From: Magnetococcales bacterium
GTDB lineage: Bacteria; Pseudomonadota; Magnetococcia; Magnetococcales; Magnetaquicoccaceae
Reading direction: 5' to 3'
NCBI GenBank assembly: GCA_015231375.1
Contig: JADGBT010000008.1
Coordinates: 1 to 64,000 of the forward strand
Length of the DNA stretch: 64,000 nt
This document shows, one piece after another, positions 17,925 to 26,591 of the stretch. Position 1 is the first letter of the stretch. The number at the start of each line of letters is the position of its first letter. Made by a program: the position numbers and the translations under genes. Under the pieces are notes generated by a model. That model was given only the letters and a program-made list of their open reading frames with translations. It did no database searches and was not told the origin of the DNA.

Positions 17925-17937
17925 TTGCAGAATGCAA
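17925..17937. promoter_or_regulatory. Candidate operator, copy 2 (perfect palindrome)
   Basis: TTGCAGAATGCAA is a perfect 5+3+5 palindrome, 31 bp before the kinase start codon and followed, as in copy 1, by CAC. Thirteen-base dyads matching at 11 positions recur about 122 bp apart. Either self-regulation by the adjacent response regulator or binding by another factor is possible. Confidence 0.4.
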
Positions 17938-17968
17938 CACCTCGTCGATCCTCCCATGGAGTGTTCCC

Positions 17969-19423
17969 ATGTTCCAGACCTCGTTGCGGCGCAAGGTGAT
18001 TCTGGGCTATGCCCTGATCAGCGCCCTTGCCCTGGGTTTGAGCCTCTTCACCATCGTGGAACTGCGTCTGCTCTCCCAACGTCTGCTCTCCGGGGAACAG
18101 CGTTTCATGCTGCTCAACGACGTGCTGGAGATGCGCCGGTTTGAAAAGAACTTCTTCCTCTATCATCAACAGGCGGACCGGGATCAACTCCTGGACTACA
18201 TCACCCGTGTCCGACAGGATCTGGAACAAAAACCGCACACCGATCCCCAAACCCGCTCCACCCTCGACCAGGCCCGGCACTGGATCGACGCCTACGACCA
18301 TCTGGCCCGCACCCCCCCGGATCAGGCCCGCACCCCCGCCCATGACGAAGGAGCCATCCGCATGCTGGGCAAATCCCTGGTCACCATGGCCGAAGAGTGG
18401 TCCGAATCCGGACGGGCGGAGGTGCGTCTCGCCCTGGAACGCCATCGGCAACTGTTGCTGGCGGCCATGGTGGTGGTGATCGGCGTGATCGTGATGCTGG
18501 GAGGCTCGCTGTCCCAAAGGATCGTGCAGCCCTTGCGACGCATCGAAGAGTCGATGATGGGCGTGTCCAATGGCCAGTTCAATCAACTGCACATCCCCTC
18601 CCTGGACCGGGAGATCGTCTCTTTGACCAGCGCCTTCAACCGGGTGCTCCAGGAACTGCGGCAACGGCAGAAACATCTGCTGCGCTCGGAGAAACTCGCC
18701 TCCCTGGGCACCCTGCTCTCCGGCGTGGCCCACGAACTGAACAATCCCTTGTCCAACATCTCCACGTCGTGCCAGATCCTGGCCGAAGAGCTGGATACCC
18801 CGGATCCGGCCTTTCAACGGGAACTGGTGGCCCAGATCGACGAACAGACCCGACGGGCGCGGGATATCGTCCGTTCCCTGCTGGATCTGGCCCGGGACCG
18901 GGCCTTTCAACGCGCGCCGGTGCGACTCGCCGAAACCGTCGAAGAGGCGTTCCGGTTCAGCAAGGGCCACATTCCGGCCCGGATCCGCATTGTCCGCGAC
19001 ATCCCCGCCGACATCTGGATCCCCGGAGACCGCAGACGGCTGCAACAGGCCCTCATCAACCTGATGAAAAACGCCATCGACGCCATTCCCGAAACCGGCG
19101 AGGTCCGCATCCGCGCCAGACGCCGGAATGAACCGGATCCCCCATCCGAATCCGGTCCGTTTGCCGGATGCCGCTGTCAGACCCCCTGGTGCGACATCGA
19201 GGTGACGGATACCGGCTCAGGCATCGACGAGGCCCATCTCGGGCGGATTTTCGATCCTTTTTTCACCACCAAGCCGGTGGGTCAGGGTTCGGGTCTGGGG
19301 TTGGCCGTGGTGCATGAGGTGGTGGAAGAGCACGAAGGGTGCATCGCGGTGGAGAGCCGCGCGGGTGAAGGGAGTCGTTTCGTGGTGCGACTGCCGATGA
19401 TGACAGGAGAAAACCATGGGTGA
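17969..19423 (+). CDS. Membrane sensor histidine kinase
   Basis: A 484-residue kinase, partner of the sigma-54 activator that follows. Order: TM1 (about residues 11-32), a helical periplasmic sensor segment of about 125 residues containing RRFEKNFFLYHQ, TM2 (about 155-175, AAMVVVIGVIVMLGG), HAMP, HisKA with the phosphoacceptor His255 in GVAHELNNPLSNIS, and HATPase_c with NLMKNAID, DTGSGID and GSGLGLAVV. The HELNNPL sequence is typical of NtrB/ZraS-like kinases that pair with AAA+ regulators. The ATG at 17969 has GGAGTG eight bases upstream; the reading frame continues further up but without a sensible start. The signal sensed is unknown. Confidence 0.9.
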   Translation: MFQTSLRRKVILGYALISALALGLSLFTIVELRLLSQRLLSGEQRFMLLNDVLEMRRFEKNFFLYHQQADRDQLLDYITRVRQDLEQKPHTDPQTRSTLDQARHWIDAYDHLARTPPDQARTPAHDEGAIRMLGKSLVTMAEEWSESGRAEVRLALERHRQLLLAAMVVVIGVIVMLGGSLSQRIVQPLRRIEESMMGVSNGQFNQLHIPSLDREIVSLTSAFNRVLQELRQRQKHLLRSEKLASLGTLLSGVAHELNNPLSNISTSCQILAEELDTPDPAFQRELVAQIDEQTRRARDIVRSLLDLARDRAFQRAPVRLAETVEEAFRFSKGHIPARIRIVRDIPADIWIPGDRRRLQQALINLMKNAIDAIPETGEVRIRARRRNEPDPPSESGPFAGCRCQTPWCDIEVTDTGSGIDEAHLGRIFDPFFTTKPVGQGSGLGLAVVHEVVEEHEGCIAVESRAGEGSRFVVRLPMMTGENHG

Positions 19424-20792
19424 CGCGGGTGCGGTACTGATCGTGGATGACGAGTCGATCGCGGTGCGCAATCTGGCGCACGTGATGCGCAAGGAGGGGT
19501 ATCGGGTGACCACCGCCGACAGCGGCGCCCGCGCCCTGGAACTGCTGGCCCGTCAGCCCTGCGAGGTGGTGTTGACCGACCTGCGCATGGAAGGGGTGGA
19601 CGGCATGGGGGTGCTGCGCAGTTGCAAGAGTCGTTTTCCCGATACCGAGGTGATTCTGATCACCGGTTTCGCCACGCTGGAGTCGGCGGTGGAGTCGATG
19701 CGGGAAGGGGCTTTTTTCTATCTCGCCAAGCCCTACCGTCTGGAAGAGGCCCGCAAGGTGGTGAGCGAGGCCATGCACAAGGTCCATCTGCGGCGGGAAA
19801 ACCGTCAACTCAAAGAACAGTTGCGGGGACTGCGCTCCAAGGGACCGATCATCACCCGCGATCCGGGCATGCTCAAACTCCTGGAGACCGCCCGACAGGT
19901 GGCCCCCACCGGCTGCAACATCCTGATCACCGGCGAAAGCGGCGTGGGCAAGGAACTGATCGCCCGCGACCTCCACGCCCACGGCGGACGCCCCGAAGGA
20001 CCGTTCGTGGCGGTCAATTGCGGGGTGTTCACCGAGGAGTTGTTGGCCGGAGAACTGTTCGGCCATGAAAAGGGAGCCTTCACCGGAGCGGTCAACACCC
20101 GCCAGGGATTGATGGAAACCGCCGCCGGAGGCACCCTGTTTCTGGACGAGGTGACGGAGATGAGCCTCTCCATGCAGGTCAAGCTGCTGCGGGCCATTCA
20201 GGAACGCGAGATCGTGCGCGTGGGCGGCACCCGACCCATTCCGGTGGACGCCCGTTTCATCGCCGCCACCAACCGGGATCTGGGAGAGGCGGTGACCGGA
20301 GGACGCTTCCGTCAGGATCTGTATTTCCGGCTCAACGTGATCACCCTGGCGGTTCCTCCCCTCAAGGAGCGCCGGGGGGATATCGAACTGTTGGCCAATC
20401 ATTTTCTCAAACGGGGGGCGGAACGCATGGAGCGCAGCGTGGAACGCATCTCCCCGGAGGCCATGGCGCTGTTGCGCGAGTATGATTTTCCCGGCAACAT
20501 CCGGGAGTTGGAAAATATCGTCGAGCGGGCCGTGGCCTTGAGCGACGGGGTGGAGATCGTCCCGGCCCACTGGCCCGACATCTTGCGTCTGGGGGTGATC
20601 CGGGCCTTTCACAAACGCCCCGGCGGCTCCCCCACCCTGGAAGAGCTGGAAGCGGATTACATTCAATGGGTGCTGGGGGAGACCGGCGGCAATCAGACCC
20701 TGGCCGCCACCATCCTGGGGATCGACCGGGTTTCGTTGTGGCGCAAGCTGAAACGGCTGAAACTGGTGGCCGGGGAGGAGGTGGGGGGATGA
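19416..20792 (+). CDS. Sigma-54-dependent response regulator (NtrC family)
   Basis: A 458-residue activator with a receiver domain (phosphoacceptor D55 in VVLTDLRMEG, Lys in LAKPYRLEE), a central AAA+ domain with Walker A GESGVGKE and the sigma-54 contact loop GAFTGA, and a C-terminal Fis-type helix-turn-helix (TLAATILGIDRVSLWRKLKRL). It overlaps the kinase gene by eight bases. It would activate RpoN promoters in response to the kinase; no convincing -24/-12 promoter was found nearby, so targets are unknown. The divergent SulP-Dab locus is a possible target by position only. Confidence 0.95.
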   Translation: MGDAGAVLIVDDESIAVRNLAHVMRKEGYRVTTADSGARALELLARQPCEVVLTDLRMEGVDGMGVLRSCKSRFPDTEVILITGFATLESAVESMREGAFFYLAKPYRLEEARKVVSEAMHKVHLRRENRQLKEQLRGLRSKGPIITRDPGMLKLLETARQVAPTGCNILITGESGVGKELIARDLHAHGGRPEGPFVAVNCGVFTEELLAGELFGHEKGAFTGAVNTRQGLMETAAGGTLFLDEVTEMSLSMQVKLLRAIQEREIVRVGGTRPIPVDARFIAATNRDLGEAVTGGRFRQDLYFRLNVITLAVPPLKERRGDIELLANHFLKRGAERMERSVERISPEAMALLREYDFPGNIRELENIVERAVALSDGVEIVPAHWPDILRLGVIRAFHKRPGGSPTLEELEADYIQWVLGETGGNQTLAATILGIDRVSLWRKLKRLKLVAGEEVGG

Positions 20793-20992
20793 GGAAAATC
20801 CCCCGGCTTTTGCCTTTCTTGACCACAACACCCTGATCACGATGGACTTCACCCGGACAGATTCATTAGGATGGCTGTGTCCAGGATGGAGATGTCCCTT
20901 CTGAAAAAACGCACCTTCTTTGAGACCAATCTTTTCGAACGATCAGGACAACAAGCTTGGTCTTTTTCCACCCCATTTATCAGGTTACGCCC

Positions 20993-21241
20993 ATGGAACA
21001 GCGAATCAGCCTGCGTGAGGCCAATCAGCACTTCTCTCGCTATATCAAGGTAGTTGAAGCAGGAAAAGAAGTGATCATCACCCGCCGTGGCGAACCGGTG
21101 GCCAAATTGACCCCCATACCCCAGGAACGCGTATTGAACGACGATCAACAAAACGCGCTCGCGCGCACAAAAGCGCGAATGCGTGAGGGATATCCCCTGG
21201 GTGGCAAAACCGTCTGTCGGGATGATCTTTATGATCGCTAA
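20993..21241 (+). CDS. Phd/YefM-family antitoxin
   Basis: An 82-residue protein with the Phd/YefM N-terminal fold: RISLREANQHFSRYIKVVEAGKEVIITRRGEPVAKLTPI, where the GEPVAKL strand is the family hallmark. The N-terminus should bind the operator and the C-terminal part neutralise the toxin. Start chosen at the ATG at 20993; a frame extension to 20957 lacks support. The next gene starts inside this one, the usual arrangement for toxin-antitoxin pairs. The module is visibly lower in GC than its neighbours, suggesting horizontal gain. Confidence 0.9.
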   Translation: MEQRISLREANQHFSRYIKVVEAGKEVIITRRGEPVAKLTPIPQERVLNDDQQNALARTKARMREGYPLGGKTVCRDDLYDR

Positions 21242-21665
21242 ACGCTTCACACTCGATACGAATATTCTGCTCTACGCCATGGATCGAGACGCCGGTCAAA
21301 AACGGACCATTGCCGCCGCATGGCTGGAGCGGGCCGTCAACGAAAACGGCATCCTGACCTTGCAGGCGCTGGGGGAATTCTTCCGTGCGGCGACTGCCAA
21401 AAACAAGATGCCCGCTACGGAAGCATCCGAGCAAATCATGGATTGGATGACCTTGTTTCCGGTCCACTCCGCAACACCATCCTCGCTCACACAGGCAATC
21501 CAGGCGGTACGGAATCATAAATTATCATTTTGGGACGCCATGTTGTGGGCATGCGCCAAAGAGGCTGGCTGCACCCTGCTCGTCAGTGAGGATTTCCAAC
21601 ATGGCCGCATTCTGGAAGGCGTCCAATTCTTGAATCCCTTTCTTTCGACAGCACCGGAATCTTGA
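21231..21665 (+). CDS. PIN-domain toxin (VapC-like ribonuclease)
   Basis: A 144-residue PIN-domain protein. The acidic catalytic residues are visible: D9 in TLDTNILLY, Glu in ALGEFFRA, Asp in SFWDAMLWACA and Asp in VSEDFQHG. PIN toxins are Mg-dependent RNases that cleave tRNA or rRNA. The ATG at 21231 overlaps the antitoxin stop by 11 bases; another ATG at 21222 is possible but GGGA spacing favours 21231. Pairing of PIN with a Phd/YefM antitoxin rather than VapB is a known variant. Confidence 0.92.
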   Translation: MIAKRFTLDTNILLYAMDRDAGQKRTIAAAWLERAVNENGILTLQALGEFFRAATAKNKMPATEASEQIMDWMTLFPVHSATPSSLTQAIQAVRNHKLSFWDAMLWACAKEAGCTLLVSEDFQHGRILEGVQFLNPFLSTAPES

Positions 21666-21687
21666 GTTGCATCCCCACCCCCCAGAC

Positions 21688-22545
21688 TCACCCCCCCTTG
21701 ATGGCCAGCACCGGGCAGGAGACCCGTCCGATCAACCGTTCCATCACGCTGCCCAGAAACACCCGCTCGATGCCGGTACGGCCATGGCTGCCCCCCACCA
21801 CCAGATCGGCGCCGCACTGCTGGACTTCGCGGGCGATCACGTCCATCGGGGGATGGCCTTCCACCACCTCGCCGGAGACCTCCACGCCTGCGGCCCGGGC
21901 ATGGGCGACCACCCGTTCCACGGCCTCGGTGGCCAGCTTCAGACGGGCGACGTGGCTGCGGCTTTCCACCACGGAGATCACCCGCAACGGCAGGTTGGAC
22001 TTGGCCGCCAGAATGGTCGCGACCACGCCGGCCCGTTCGCTGTAGCGGGAACCGTCCGTGGTCAGCAGAATGGCGGTGCGCCACATCACGGATCCACGGG
22101 GCACCACCAGCACCTTGCACGGCGCCTGGGCCACCACACGGGCCGTGGCGTCTCCCACCATCCAACGGGCCAATCCCCGCCGACCACGCCGCCCCATCAC
22201 CACCAAATCCGCGTCGCTGTCCACCGCCGCGTCGATGATCTCCTGATGGGGATGCACCCCCCGCCGGATGTCCACCGTGCAACCCACCCCCTGATCCTCC
22301 ATCCATTGCTTGACCCGGTTGGTGGACTGCAAAGCGGAGATTTCCTGTTTTTTCGTCTGTTCGGGGGCGAGGGCTTCGTATTCCGGATTGGCGAACAACA
22401 TGTGCATCGCCGTCACACGCCCGGAAAACAGCTTCGCCAGCGCGGCGGACAACTCCTCGGCGCTGCGGGAGAATTCGGAACACTCCGTGGCCAGCAGAAT
22501 GTTGGAAAACCGACCTGTCGGCAGAAGCGGGCGCGTTTCGCTCAT
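21688..22545 (-). CDS. Tandem-domain universal stress protein
   Basis: A 285-residue protein of two UspA domains. Both carry an ATP-binding signature: GRRGRRGLARWMVGDATARV in the first and GGSHGRTGIERVFLGSVMERL in the second, so both probably bind nucleotide. The second domain is the better conserved. ATG at 22545 with AAGGAT eight bases upstream. It follows the small membrane protein and TauE genes on the same strand (43-bp gap), suggesting cotranscription. UspA proteins in sulfur and carbon loci often accompany transporters; the specific role is unknown. Confidence 0.9.
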   Translation of the reverse strand: MSETRPLLPTGRFSNILLATECSEFSRSAEELSAALAKLFSGRVTAMHMLFANPEYEALAPEQTKKQEISALQSTNRVKQWMEDQGVGCTVDIRRGVHPHQEIIDAAVDSDADLVVMGRRGRRGLARWMVGDATARVVAQAPCKVLVVPRGSVMWRTAILLTTDGSRYSERAGVVATILAAKSNLPLRVISVVESRSHVARLKLATEAVERVVAHARAAGVEVSGEVVEGHPPMDVIAREVQQCGADLVVGGSHGRTGIERVFLGSVMERLIGRVSCPVLAIKGG

Positions 22546-22588
22546 GGCTGCATCCTTGAATTGTTGCAAACGTGTGACACCAAACCGA

Positions 22589-23017
22589 TCAATGGGCGCC
22601 GCCGCCCAGAATCCCGGAAGCGGCCAACACCAGCACCAGGATCTCCACCACAATGATGAGGCTGTAAACCTTGTCGCCTTTTTTCCAGAACAGGGGCAGC
22701 ACCCGCAGATAACAGACCACGGTGATCCCGGCCAGAATGGCGATGCCGATGAAATTGATGTAATCGCCTTTGTGGATCAATTCGACCCAACCCCATCCGG
22801 TGGGACCATGCACCGCCTTGAGATAGTCGTCGGCGGGCAGCACCCAGTAGCGGGCCAGCTCATCCATGGAGACGTGAGCCGGGAGCACGCCGAAGACATA
22901 CAAGCCGAAAAAGATCACCATCAGCACAAAGCCGATCTTCCAGCCGATATCGAGGGTGCCGGCATAGGCCACCTGCTCTTCGGAGGCGTACTTGGGATCA
23001 AAAGGATAATCCGCCAT
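22589..23017 (-). CDS. Small three-span membrane protein next to TauE/SafE
   Basis: A 142-residue protein with three predicted membrane spans: WKIGFVLMVIFFGLYVFGVL (about residues 26-45), INFIGIAILAGITVVCYL (about 88-105) and YSLIIVVEILVLVLAASGIL (about 119-138). The loop between spans 1 and 2 contains a Trp/Gly-rich stretch. Similar proteins occur beside TauE exporters, and a DUF1634-like or accessory-subunit role is possible, but I do not assign a family. ATG at 23017 with AGGA eight bases upstream. Lies between the exporter and the stress-protein gene. Confidence 0.75.
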   Translation of the reverse strand: MADYPFDPKYASEEQVAYAGTLDIGWKIGFVLMVIFFGLYVFGVLPAHVSMDELARYWVLPADDYLKAVHGPTGWGWVELIHKGDYINFIGIAILAGITVVCYLRVLPLFWKKGDKVYSLIIVVEILVLVLAASGILGGGAH

Positions 23018-23071
23018 GGTCAATCCTCGCCTGATTCTAGAGTGCTGCGCGTTGTTTTGGAAGCCATCTCG

Positions 23072-24019
23072 TTAAAAACCCAACCCTTTCATCAAGGCGC
23101 GGGAACCGGCCAGAAGCAGCATGCCGATCACCACCTTGCGCACCATCGAGGCGTTGGCGCGCCGCAACAGACGCACCCCCACCAGCGAACCCAGCATGAT
23201 CCCCAGAATGGAGGGCACGGCGATCAAGGCGAGCACCGCGCCTTTGTTCAGATAGACCCAGGCCGCCGAGGTATCCACGATGGAGAGCATGAACTTGCTG
23301 GTGGCCACCGAGACCTTGAGAGGCGCTCCCATCAGCAGATTCAGCACCGGCACATTGGCCCATCCGGCGCCCAGCCCGAACATGCCGGCCATGATGCCGA
23401 TCACCACGAACATCATCAATCCGATGGGCGTGCGATGGACTTTCCAGTCGATTTCCTGATTGCGGGCCGCGTCGAAGAAGATCCCATGAATCTCCAGGGC
23501 GCTGGAAAGGGCATCGGCCTTGGGCACCTCGGGACGTTCGGATTTCTTGGCGACCCACATCAAGGCGACGATGCCCAGGATGGTGGCTCCCAAAGCGGTC
23601 TGCACCACGTTGGTCGGCAGGGCCAGTCCCATCATGGCCCCGGCAATGGCCGCAGCCGACGCGATCAGGGCCAAAGGCATGGCCAGACGCAGATTCGCCA
23701 TGCCGCTTTTGAGCAGTCCGGGTCCGGCGGCCAAGGCTCCGGCCAGAGCCACCATCAACCCGGCGCCCCGCACGAAGTCGAGATGAAACGGAAAGAAGAA
23801 GCCTCCCACGATGGGTACGAACAGCACTCCGCCCCCCACGCCTCCCAACACGGCGACGATGCCCAGCAGAAAGGAGGTGACAAACAGCGCCGCCGCCCAC
23901 ACCCACCAGGGCATGACGGTCGCCGTGGATGCGGCTTCGGCGCTCCACCCCTCCCCGGCCATGAGCAGCAGCACGAAAAACAGACCCCAGGACCACGATC
24001 CTTTTATCAAGCGCGTCAT
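23072..24019 (-). CDS. TauE/SafE-family sulfur-anion exporter
   Basis: A 315-residue permease with an N-terminal signal-like span and seven to eight helices in two halves. The family glycine motifs are present: VAVLGGVGGGVLFVPIVGG in the first half and MFGLGAGWANVPVLNLLMG in the second. TauE/SafE proteins export sulfite, sulfoacetate or related organosulfur anions. A frame extension to 24178 lacks a signal and ribosome site, so the ATG at 24019 is used; no strong Shine-Dalgarno is seen there. Heads a three-gene minus-strand unit. The substrate is inferred from the family. Confidence 0.88.
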   Translation of the reverse strand: MTRLIKGSWSWGLFFVLLLMAGEGWSAEAASTATVMPWWVWAAALFVTSFLLGIVAVLGGVGGGVLFVPIVGGFFFPFHLDFVRGAGLMVALAGALAAGPGLLKSGMANLRLAMPLALIASAAAIAGAMMGLALPTNVVQTALGATILGIVALMWVAKKSERPEVPKADALSSALEIHGIFFDAARNQEIDWKVHRTPIGLMMFVVIGIMAGMFGLGAGWANVPVLNLLMGAPLKVSVATSKFMLSIVDTSAAWVYLNKGAVLALIAVPSILGIMLGSLVGVRLLRRANASMVRKVVIGMLLLAGSRALMKGLGF

Positions 24020-24090
24020 GTGATGGCTCTTTATCGATGGTGAAATCAAGGCGAGAACTCCCGGAACATCAGATAGCACTGATACTCTAA

Positions 24091-24119
24091 TAAATATTCC
24101 CGACCATTGAATTATGCAA
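24091..24119 (-). promoter_or_regulatory. Sigma-70-like promoter for the TauE operon
   Basis: On the minus strand TTGCAT (24114-24119) and TATTTA (24091-24096) are 17 bp apart, placing a transcript start near 24084, about 65 bases before the ATG at 24019. The divergent region 24020-24414 (395 bp) holds no credible gene; an 81-codon open frame from 24114 on the plus strand lacks a ribosome site. The promoter of tolB was not identified. Confidence 0.5.
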
Positions 24120-24414
24120 CAGAAAAAAAATCGAGAGCCGCTGCCAACCGATGCGAAGTGCCTGCAAGATTGGATCATTGTCGTGTCAAATCAAAACTAT
24201 GTAAAAAAAACGGTCACTCCCGCCCCGCTTCGTCCCGCCGATTCCGCCCCAAAGCGCGCCAGGACATGCCCGTCCATCCTCCGCGATTCCGAGCCGCGAA
24301 GAATCCCCACGCCCGATGTCAAATGGGGTTGGGGAAGCCGGGGAAATGTGTTAAGGTGACTCTTTCCCTTTAAATCTCGATAAACGGCACACCAATTACG
24401 GATGCGTCAATCCC

Positions 24415-25764
24415 ATGAACCACTCCGCGCAACGACTCCCCCGGACCCGCTCCACCCTGCTACTCATGAGCCTGTTCGCCTGGCTCCTGATGACCATGGG
24501 CACTGCCCAGGCGGCGGTGCAGATCGACATCTCCAAAGGCGGGGTACAGGCCATGCCCATCGCCATCCCGAAATTTCTCGACATCCATCCAGATGGATCG
24601 GTCAACCCCTCGGCGGCCATGGGCAACCGCATCTCCGATGTGGTCGCTGCGGACCTGGAGCGGTCCGGACTCTTTCAGATACTTGAGAAGAAAGGGTTCC
24701 TTCAAGATCCGGCCTCGTTGTGGAAAGATGGACCCAGCTTCAAGGAGTGGCGCCTGACCGGAGCCGAGGCCGTGGTTTCCGGCGCGGTGAACGACTCCGG
24801 CGGCACGATCCACGCGGATTTCTTTCTGCACGATGTCTTCAAGGGCACGGCGGTGGGGAAAGGGCAACGGTTCAGCGCGCCCAAGCAGGAATGGCATCTG
24901 GTGGCCCACCGCATCGCGGATGAGATCTACTCCCGCCTCACCGGCGAAGCGGGCTATTTCACCTCCCGGATCGTGTTCGTGGCCGAACGGGGCGACAAGA
25001 AATGGCTCTCCATCATGGATCAAGACGGCCTCAACCGGACCGATCTGACTGAAGGCCGCTCCCTGGTGCTCACCCCCCGCTTCTCCCCCACCGGGGAACA
25101 CCTGTTCTTCGTCTCGTATGTCTCCGGCGAACCCCGCATCTACCGCTGGGAACTGTACACCGGCAAGAAATTTCTGGAAGGCGACTATCCGGGACTCAAC
25201 AGCGCCCCCTCCTGGTCCCCGGACGGCTCCCGCATGGCCATGACCCTCAACAAAGACGGCAACGCCGAAATCTATGTGAAGGATCTGGCCTCCGGCTCCC
25301 TGACCCGCCTCACCCAGAATCCGGGCATCGACACCTCCCCCTCCTGGTCTCCGGATGGACGGCGCATCGTCTTCAACTCCGACCGTGGCGGCTCTCCCCA
25401 GATCTACACCATGAGCGCCGACGGCTCCAACCAGACCCGCATCACCTTTGAGGGCAAATACAACGCCGCCCCCTCCTGGTCCCCCCGTGGCGACCTGATC
25501 GCCTTCGTCAAAGGCGGCAGCGGCGGATTCGGCATTTCGGTGATCAACCCGCAAGGCAACCAGGAACGGGCCCTCACCAGCTCCTGGATGGACGAATCCC
25601 CGGCCTGGGCCCCCAATGGACGGGTCATCGCCTTCACCCGGGAGTCCCAGGGCAAAGGGTCCAAACTCTATACCATCGACCTCACCGGACAAAACGAACG
25701 GATCGTGCCCATGGATGCCGACATCCGCGCCTCGGACCCTTCGTGGTCACCGTTGATCCATTGA
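24415..25764 (+). CDS. tolB: Tol-Pal system periplasmic protein TolB
   Basis: Periplasmic beta-propeller of the Tol-Pal envelope-constriction system. The 449-residue protein has a signal peptide ending near LLMTMGTAQAA, an N-terminal alpha/beta domain (MGNRISDVVAADLERSGLF) and a propeller built of repeats containing PSWSPDG (around residues 200-449). TolB binds Pal and TolA. tolQ, tolR and tolA are not in the window and must lie elsewhere. The gene is followed by a 230-bp gap that contains a terminator, then pal. Confidence 0.95.
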   Translation: MNHSAQRLPRTRSTLLLMSLFAWLLMTMGTAQAAVQIDISKGGVQAMPIAIPKFLDIHPDGSVNPSAAMGNRISDVVAADLERSGLFQILEKKGFLQDPASLWKDGPSFKEWRLTGAEAVVSGAVNDSGGTIHADFFLHDVFKGTAVGKGQRFSAPKQEWHLVAHRIADEIYSRLTGEAGYFTSRIVFVAERGDKKWLSIMDQDGLNRTDLTEGRSLVLTPRFSPTGEHLFFVSYVSGEPRIYRWELYTGKKFLEGDYPGLNSAPSWSPDGSRMAMTLNKDGNAEIYVKDLASGSLTRLTQNPGIDTSPSWSPDGRRIVFNSDRGGSPQIYTMSADGSNQTRITFEGKYNAAPSWSPRGDLIAFVKGGSGGFGISVINPQGNQERALTSSWMDESPAWAPNGRVIAFTRESQGKGSKLYTIDLTGQNERIVPMDADIRASDPSWSPLIH

Positions 25765-25887
25765 CGCTTTGACTTGGCATGAATGTTGCTTTGATTTTTG
25801 TTTGGTTTGGTCACGTTTTTTTGGTTTACAAATGACCCGACCTTGACCGATTATCGCAATTTGAACGACCGACCCGACACCCCAACG

Positions 25888-25909
25888 ACCACCATTTGTG
25901 GTGGTTTTT
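25888..25909 (+). terminator. Rho-independent terminator between tolB and pal
   Basis: ACCACCA (25888-25894) pairs perfectly with TGGTGGT (25899-25905) around a TTTG loop and is followed by TTTT. It suggests tolB and pal are not simply cotranscribed, or that read-through sets their ratio. Confidence 0.75.
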
Positions 25910-25997
25910 CTCGTTTCCGGAAGCATTCGATCAACCGAGTGGACGCGAACAAAGCCGCGTACCTAACACTGTTTAGAAACAAGAGGACTCAAACATC

Positions 25998-26546
25998 ATG
26001 ATCACGAAACGTTCCAATCTCCTGGCCGTCTCCCTGCTCTCTCTGGGCCTGTTGGCCGGATGCGGCGCCGTTCCCGGCGGATCCCCGGATTCCGGCGAAG
26101 CCGGAGCCGCTGGCACGGGTCAAGCCGGTGTCGGCGAAGACGGACGCGCCCTGGGTCGTCACGACGGCTCCTCGGCCTATCTCGACGGACGCAATCCCAA
26201 CGATCCTTCGGGTCGCGGCGCCAATGGCGAACCGGAGCACCGGGTCTTCTTCGACCTCAACTCCTCCATGATCGACGCCCGCGCCTCCGATGTCCTGGCC
26301 CAGAACGCCCGCTGGCTCGGCAAACGCAACGTCACCGTCGAAGGCCACTGCGACGAACGCGGCACCCGCGAATACAACCTGGCCCTGGGACAAAAACGCG
26401 CCGACGCCGCCAAGCAATACCTGATCTCCCAAGGCGTGGACGCCTCCCGCATCAAGACGGTCAGCTATGGCAAAGAGCGTCCCCTGGTCAACGGACACAA
26501 CGAAGCCGCCTGGAGCCAAAACCGGCGCGCCGATCTGGTTCCGTAA
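25998..26546 (+). CDS. pal: Peptidoglycan-associated lipoprotein Pal
   Basis: A 182-residue outer-membrane lipoprotein. The lipobox LLAGC ends a signal peptide at about residue 22, then a Gly-rich flexible stretch leads to an OmpA-like domain (about residues 80-182) with VFFDLNSSMI, VTVEGHCDERGTREYNLALGQKRA and SYGKERP. The Asp and Arg of the NLALGQKRA helix region contact diaminopimelate. Partner of TolB. AAGAGG precedes the ATG. Confidence 0.95.
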   Translation: MITKRSNLLAVSLLSLGLLAGCGAVPGGSPDSGEAGAAGTGQAGVGEDGRALGRHDGSSAYLDGRNPNDPSGRGANGEPEHRVFFDLNSSMIDARASDVLAQNARWLGKRNVTVEGHCDERGTREYNLALGQKRADAAKQYLISQGVDASRIKTVSYGKERPLVNGHNEAAWSQNRRADLVP

Positions 26547-26591
26547 GATCGTCCTCATCCGTCACTCTTGCACAAAGGTCTCTTGATACCC

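Noticed and set aside
24114-24359. 81-codon open frame in the TauE-tolB gap
   Set aside because: No ribosome site, no homology, basic Pro/Arg composition; the -35 of the TauE promoter overlaps it.
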